From Deltaproteobacteria bacterium GWB2_55_19 (GTDB taxonomy: Bacteria; Desulfobacterota; GWC2-55-46): a stretch of DNA of 64,000 bases. Below are positions 60,365 through 64,000 of the stretch, one piece after another. The notes beneath the pieces are model-generated. The model did no database searches, was not told the origin of the DNA, and saw only the letters and a program-made list of their open reading frames with translations. Position 1 is the stretch's first letter; each line of letters starts with the position of its first letter. A program made the position numbers and the translations under genes. The stretch covers positions 83,650 to 147,649 of the forward strand of contig MGPQ01000019.1 of the NCBI GenBank assembly GCA_001797465.1, given 5' to 3'.

Positions 60365-60896
60365 TTTCTTCCTCCATCTTCTGTATGTCCTTCAGGCTCG
60401 GCAGGCAGGACAGGTCCTTGAGGTCGAACGTCTCCAGGAACTCCTTTGTCGTGCCGTAGACTACGGGGCGGCCCGGGACCTCTTTCCTGCCTACTATCTT
60501 TATGAAGCGTTTATCCATGAGGGTGGCGAGCACGCCGCCGGAGTCCACGCCCCTGACGGATTCGAGCTCTCCCCTCGTTACGGGCTGTTTATAGGCGATG
60601 ATCGCGAGCGACTCCATCGCCGCCTTGCTTATCCTCTGAAGCCCTATTTTAAAGAGCCTCCGGAGCCAGGGCGCGAACTCCGCGCTCGTCCTGAACTGGA
60701 AGCCTCCGGCGACCTCCTCTATGAAGAATCCGCCGTTTCTGACGCGGTAGTCCTCGACGAGCTCTTTTAACGCCTCCCTTATAACGTCCCTTTCCTCGCC
60801 CTCGAGTATGTGGACGATCTTTTCGAAGTAGAGCGGGGCGTCGGCGGCGAAGAGCACGGCCTCTATAACGGGCTTAAGGCTGATCTTATCGAGCAT
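60099..60896 (-). CDS. scpB: Condensin accessory protein ScpB with long acidic tail
   Basis: 265 residues. The conserved winged-helix part spans about 1-165 (KPVIEAVLFAADAPLYFEKI, AAMESLAIIAYKQPVTRGEL, RPVVYGTTKEFLETFDLKDL). The rest is a Glu/Asp/Gly/Pro-rich tail of about 95 residues, unusually long. This tail shares its DNA with the basic start of the RluB-like gene and continues into that gene's S4 domain. ScpB works with ScpA and SMC in chromosome compaction. It starts 6 bases after the scpA stop. Confidence 0.9.
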   Translation of the reverse strand: MLDKISLKPVIEAVLFAADAPLYFEKIVHILEGEERDVIREALKELVEDYRVRNGGFFIEEVAGGFQFRTSAEFAPWLRRLFKIGLQRISKAAMESLAIIAYKQPVTRGELESVRGVDSGGVLATLMDKRFIKIVGRKEVPGRPVVYGTTKEFLETFDLKDLSCLPSLKDIQKMEEENGHEKEDRRASEDFEAEGTGSEDSPAPEEGADQAEAEGSLDSAPDGDGEAPEDNGEGRGGIQTEGRGADNPGPGSGERRGGEGAGGQG

Positions 60897-60902
60897 ACGG
60901 GG

Positions 60903-61685
60903 TCATCCCTCTTTATTGGTTTGGACTGCTTCGAGAGCAATTTCAGCGGGAACCTCCACCGATTCCGATGCCGGGGGCGGCTGGTAGACGCGTATCACCC
61001 CGTCCTCGGTCTGGTGTATCCTTATCATGAGGAGCTTGGCGAGCTCGAGTATCGCGAGGAAGGTGACGACTATCTCTCCGCGCGTGGCCTCGTCTGGGAA
61101 GAGCGACGTAAAGGCCGCGCTCTTGTCCCTGCCGACTATCTCCATCACGTAATTTATCTTGTCCGCTATCTTGAAACGCTCGGAGGTGAGCTCGATACGC
61201 CTTTCCTTCGGGGCCTTGGCGAGTATGGATTTTAAGACCTCCATCAGCTCGAAGACAGAGACGCTCATGAACCCGGCTCCCCCTTCGAGCTCGTCAAGCG
61301 GCTCATCACACCCCCTCTTGAAGACGTCCCTGCCGAGGAGCGGCCTATCGCCGAGTTCCTTTGCCGCCTCTTTGTACCTCTGGTACTCAAGGAGCTTGCG
61401 GATGAGCTCTTCCCTCGGGTCTCCCCCGTCTTCTTCGGCCTCTTCGGCCTCCTCGTCGACCGGCAGGAGCATCTTGCTCTTTATGTGGACGAGTGTCGCG
61501 GCCATGATGAGGAACTCTCCGGCGACGTCGAGGTTCATCTCCTTCATAATCTCGATGTATTCGAGATACTGCTCGGTGATGGAGAAGATGGGGATGTCGT
61601 AGATATCCACCTCGCTCTTCTTTATGAGGTGGAGGAGGAGGTCTAAAGGCCCCTCGAATATGTCGAGCTTTATCTGATATGCCAT
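60903..61685 (-). CDS. scpA: Condensin kleisin subunit ScpA
   Basis: 260 residues. Start AYQIKLDIFEGPLDLLLHLIKKSEVDIYDIPI is diagnostic. An acidic loop (about 76-88) and the C-terminal winged helix (VVTFLAILELAKLLMIRIHQ) complete the kleisin. It links the SMC heads with ScpB. Lies between trpS and scpB on the same strand. Confidence 0.94.
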   Translation of the reverse strand: MAYQIKLDIFEGPLDLLLHLIKKSEVDIYDIPIFSITEQYLEYIEIMKEMNLDVAGEFLIMAATLVHIKSKMLLPVDEEAEEAEEDGGDPREELIRKLLEYQRYKEAAKELGDRPLLGRDVFKRGCDEPLDELEGGAGFMSVSVFELMEVLKSILAKAPKERRIELTSERFKIADKINYVMEIVGRDKSAAFTSLFPDEATRGEIVVTFLAILELAKLLMIRIHQTEDGVIRVYQPPPASESVEVPAEIALEAVQTNKEG

Positions 61686-61693
61686 TTTTTAGT

Positions 61694-62680
61694 TTATGAC
61701 AGCCCCATAGCTGACCTTACGTGCGCCATCGTCTCGGAGGCGACCAACGACGCCTTTTTCGAGCCCGCCTCCAGTATGGAGGAGACGAGGGAGGGGTCTT
61801 TCTCCAGCTCCCTCCTCCTTTCCTGTATGGGCCTCAGGAAATCGAGGACTTTGGGTATCACCGACCTCTTGCACTCCATGCAGCCGATCGCCGCCTTCGC
61901 GCACCCTTCGCGCACCCATTCGATGGTCTTTCCGTCCGAATAGAGCGTGTGGAAGGTTATAAAGAGCGGGCAGACGTCCGGGTTCCCGGCGTCGGTCCTC
62001 CGTTTTCTCGCGGTGTCGGTCATCATGGTGAGCATCTTCTGCTCGACGGCCTCAGGCGGGTCGGATAAGAATATGGAGTTATTGTAGCTTTTGGACATCT
62101 TCCTGCCGTCGGTGCCGAGCACCTTCGGCGATGCCGTGAGAATGGTCTCCGGCTCAGGGAAAACAGGCCCGTAGAAGTTGTTGAAACGGCGCGTTATCTC
62201 TCTGGAGAGTTCGAGGTGCGGGGCTTGGTCTATGCCCACGGGGACCTTGTTCGCCTTGTATACGATGATGTCCGCGGTCTGGAGGACCGGGTATCCTAAA
62301 AAGCCGAATGTGTGGAGGTCCTTGTCCCTTATCTCCTGCATCTGCTCCTTGTAGGTCGGGTTCCTCTCAAGCCACGGCAAAGGCGTTATCATGGAGAGGA
62401 GGACAAAGAGTTCGGCGTGCGCGGGGATCGACGACTGCCTGAATATCGTGGACCTTGCCGGGTCTATGCCGATAGAGAGCCAGTCCAGCACCATCTGTCT
62501 CGAATTTTCCGCTATGGACTGCGGCGCGGCGTAGTCGGTAGTGAGCGCGTGCCAGTCGGCTATGAAGAAGAAGCACTCGTACTCTTCCTGGAGTTTGAGC
62601 CAGTTGGCGAGCACCCCGTGGTAGTGGCCGAAGTGGAGCCTGCCAGTCGGCCTCATACCGCTTAGAACCCTTCCCTGCAT
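61694..62680 (-). CDS. trpS: Tryptophanyl-tRNA synthetase
   Basis: 328 residues, class I synthetase. RVLSGMRPTGRLHFGHYHG contains the HxGH motif, GIDQAPHLELSREI binds tryptophan, and DGRKMSKSYNNSIFL holds the KMSKS loop. Length and layout are normal. It charges tRNA-Trp. Starts three bases after the stop of the M50 protease gene. Confidence 0.97.
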   Translation of the reverse strand: MQGRVLSGMRPTGRLHFGHYHGVLANWLKLQEEYECFFFIADWHALTTDYAAPQSIAENSRQMVLDWLSIGIDPARSTIFRQSSIPAHAELFVLLSMITPLPWLERNPTYKEQMQEIRDKDLHTFGFLGYPVLQTADIIVYKANKVPVGIDQAPHLELSREITRRFNNFYGPVFPEPETILTASPKVLGTDGRKMSKSYNNSIFLSDPPEAVEQKMLTMMTDTARKRRTDAGNPDVCPLFITFHTLYSDGKTIEWVREGCAKAAIGCMECKRSVIPKVLDFLRPIQERRRELEKDPSLVSSILEAGSKKASLVASETMAHVRSAMGLS

Positions 62681-62683
62681 CTT

Positions 62684-63322
62684 TCAGATACCTCCAGTCA
62701 AGAGACCGACCATGAAATAGACGAGCGGGGAGACGAACCTGTCAAGGAACCCGCTCATGATGAGCAGTATGAGTATCATGAACCCGTAGGGCTCAAGCCT
62801 GCTGAACGACAGCGCGCTACGGACCGGGAGCAGGTTCGAGAGGACCTTCGAGCCGTCGAGCGGCGGCACCGGGACCATGTTAAAGACCGCGAGCGAGATG
62901 TTCATGACGATGGAGACCTCGACCATTATGGAGAGGGGCCTGTACGCGCCGGGTATGTAGCCCAGGAAATCGAAGCCCCCCATCAAAAAGATCTTATGGG
63001 CAAGGGCCGAGAGGCCCGCGAGAAATAGGTTGGACAAGGGCCCGGCGAGCGCGACCCACATCATGTCGCGCGAGATGTTCTTGAAATACCTGGGGTTTAT
63101 CGGCACAGGCTTCGCCCACCCGAAAAGCCCGGAGAAAAAGAGGGCTATCGTCCCCAGGGGGTCCAGGTGCTTTAGAGGGTTTAGCGTCACCCTCCCGAGC
63201 ATCTTGGCCGTCGGGTCCCCGAGCTTGTACGCGGTCCATGCGTGAGCGCACTCGTGGACCGTAAGCGCGAGAAGAATAGGCGGCCCGGTTAAGAGTATTT
63301 TGAGGACATAATCCTGGAACAT
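62684..63322 (-). CDS. Site-2 protease-like M50 family membrane protease
   Basis: 212 residues with about five to six membrane helices. Zinc-binding HECAHAWTAYKLGDPTAK near the N-terminus and the third ligand in VPVPPLDGSKVL; PVPINPRYFKN is a conserved loop. No PDZ domain, so it belongs to the short M50B group, often placed near scpA and trpS. It cuts membrane proteins; substrate unknown. Confidence 0.92.
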   Translation of the reverse strand: MFQDYVLKILLTGPPILLALTVHECAHAWTAYKLGDPTAKMLGRVTLNPLKHLDPLGTIALFFSGLFGWAKPVPINPRYFKNISRDMMWVALAGPLSNLFLAGLSALAHKIFLMGGFDFLGYIPGAYRPLSIMVEVSIVMNISLAVFNMVPVPPLDGSKVLSNLLPVRSALSFSRLEPYGFMILILLIMSGFLDRFVSPLVYFMVGLLTGGI

Positions 63323-63419
63323 ATGACCGTACCTTTAAACTTCTTAGTTTAACAGATGAATCGATGGAGCGTCAACGCAAATCTCCAGGGCTATCATTGG
63401 GATTTTCGAGAGGAGCCCC

Positions 63420-63935
63420 TTAGTCGTCGAGGGATTTTATAAGCTCTATGTCGCGGGCTATCTCTTTGGAATTGGGGTAGGTCTTCTCGTCCTTCATCAT
63501 GGCCTCCAGGTGCCTGACGGCGGTCGTCGGCCAGACGTGAGGTGCCAGCACCGGTTTGGTTATCTTCCAGTCGTTCCCTGTCTTCCTGACATGGAAGTCG
63601 GCTGTCTCGTAGAGGTCGAGCTTTAATATCCCGTGATTGGAGAGGAGCCCGACGACATGGTACCGGACCTCAATCGAGGCCTCGTCGGAAGATATCATCT
63701 TTGACGAGTATACCCGCGCGCTTTTTACGAGGAAGGCGTAGTCCCAGGCGTACTCGACCTTCCAGTCTACGAGGGGGCGCATGACTTCGATATAGCTCTC
63801 TGCGGTGAGGCGGCCTCCCTTAAGGTCTTTGGTGAAGTAATTTTTCACAATCCCCTCCGGCTCCTGTATTGCGAGGGCACAGCCGGTTGCGAGGGTTGAG
63901 GAGATAAGCAATATCGGAAAGATGAGCCGTTTCAA
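63420..63935 (-). CDS. Lipoprotein of unknown function
   Basis: 171 residues. A signal with lipobox-like STLATGCALA suggests lipidation at Cys19. The body (VKNYFTKDLKGGRLTAESY, YHVVGLLSNHGILKLDLYET, DFHVRKTGNDWKIT) resembles a cystatin/NTF2-like fold used in many small envelope proteins. No family recognised. Separated by about 97 bases from the M50 gene downstream. Confidence 0.7.
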   Translation of the reverse strand: MKRLIFPILLISSTLATGCALAIQEPEGIVKNYFTKDLKGGRLTAESYIEVMRPLVDWKVEYAWDYAFLVKSARVYSSKMISSDEASIEVRYHVVGLLSNHGILKLDLYETADFHVRKTGNDWKITKPVLAPHVWPTTAVRHLEAMMKDEKTYPNSKEIARDIELIKSLDD

Positions 63936-64000
63936 GTGGTTTTGCCTTTCGACTGGTTTTTATTACAGTTGACCTGAAAGGAATATACGGCAGGCGGGAC

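Overview
The window is a piece of chromosome from a high-GC, Gram-negative, respiring bacterium. Several traits fit a deltaproteobacterial (Desulfobacterota-like) lineage: a complete cbb3 oxidase operon, outer-membrane proteins with c-heme motifs, a PEP-CTERM surface protein behind a sigma-54-type promoter, an ISC operon led by an IscR-type repressor, many hybrid two-component proteins, and an orphan HydB/HydG-type pair. The placement is inferred from gene families and could be wrong at class level. No phage, transposase or CRISPR-cas genes were seen, and there is one tRNA, tRNA-Leu(UAA).

Layout. 1-3.5 kb: the end of an HD-GYP-like regulator, a PEGA-type lipoprotein, a c-heme-motif outer-membrane protein, and tRNA-Leu. 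3.5-10.2 kb: a membrane cNMP-binding/PilZ protein, a B12-type radical SAM protein, an operon of outer-membrane barrel, cupredoxin and membrane adenylate cyclase, and RluE. 10.3-11.1 kb: the PEP-CTERM gene. 11.5-20.0 kb: an Rrf2 regulator followed by ccoNOQPGHIS and a TauE-like protein. 20.2-30.4 kb: a signalling region with a GAF histidine kinase, an Rcp1-like receiver, a sigma-54 activator, an RpoS-like sigma factor behind a sigma-54-type promoter, a degenerate GGDEF protein, a 7TM-type kinase with the remnant of its response regulator, and a receiver-kinase hybrid. 30.6-38.3 kb: a beta-CASP ribonuclease, a SAP mini-protein, a DUF2249-Nfu fusion, an HD-GYP protein, a SAM hydrolase, and a repeat-rich block with a perfect 546-bp tandem duplication of a YkvA gene. 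38.3-45.2 kb: a flavin disulfide reductase with a TVP38 protein, a candidate small RNA, an HD-GYP response regulator, and an operon of c-heme sensor kinase, porin and PstS-like protein. 45.3-51.9 kb: radical SAM, rnc, mtaB, mnmA, iscU, iscS, iscR. 52-53.8 kb: HydB/HydG-like pair. 54-64 kb: a minus-strand housekeeping run (pgsA-like, lipoproteins, miaA, mutL, nth-like, rluB-like, scpB, scpA, trpS, M50 protease).

How the parts may work together. The cbb3 operon carries its structural, copper-loading and assembly genes and is probably controlled by the Fe-S Rrf2 protein beside it. The 20-26 kb block reads as a cascade: sensor kinase to sigma-54 activator, which probably acts on a dyad site and a sigma-54-type promoter next door to make a general-stress-type sigma factor. 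Two operons pair an outer-membrane barrel and a small periplasmic protein with a membrane signalling enzyme (cyclase or heme kinase), suggesting envelope or redox sensing. Dispersed palindromic repeats fill many intergenic gaps.
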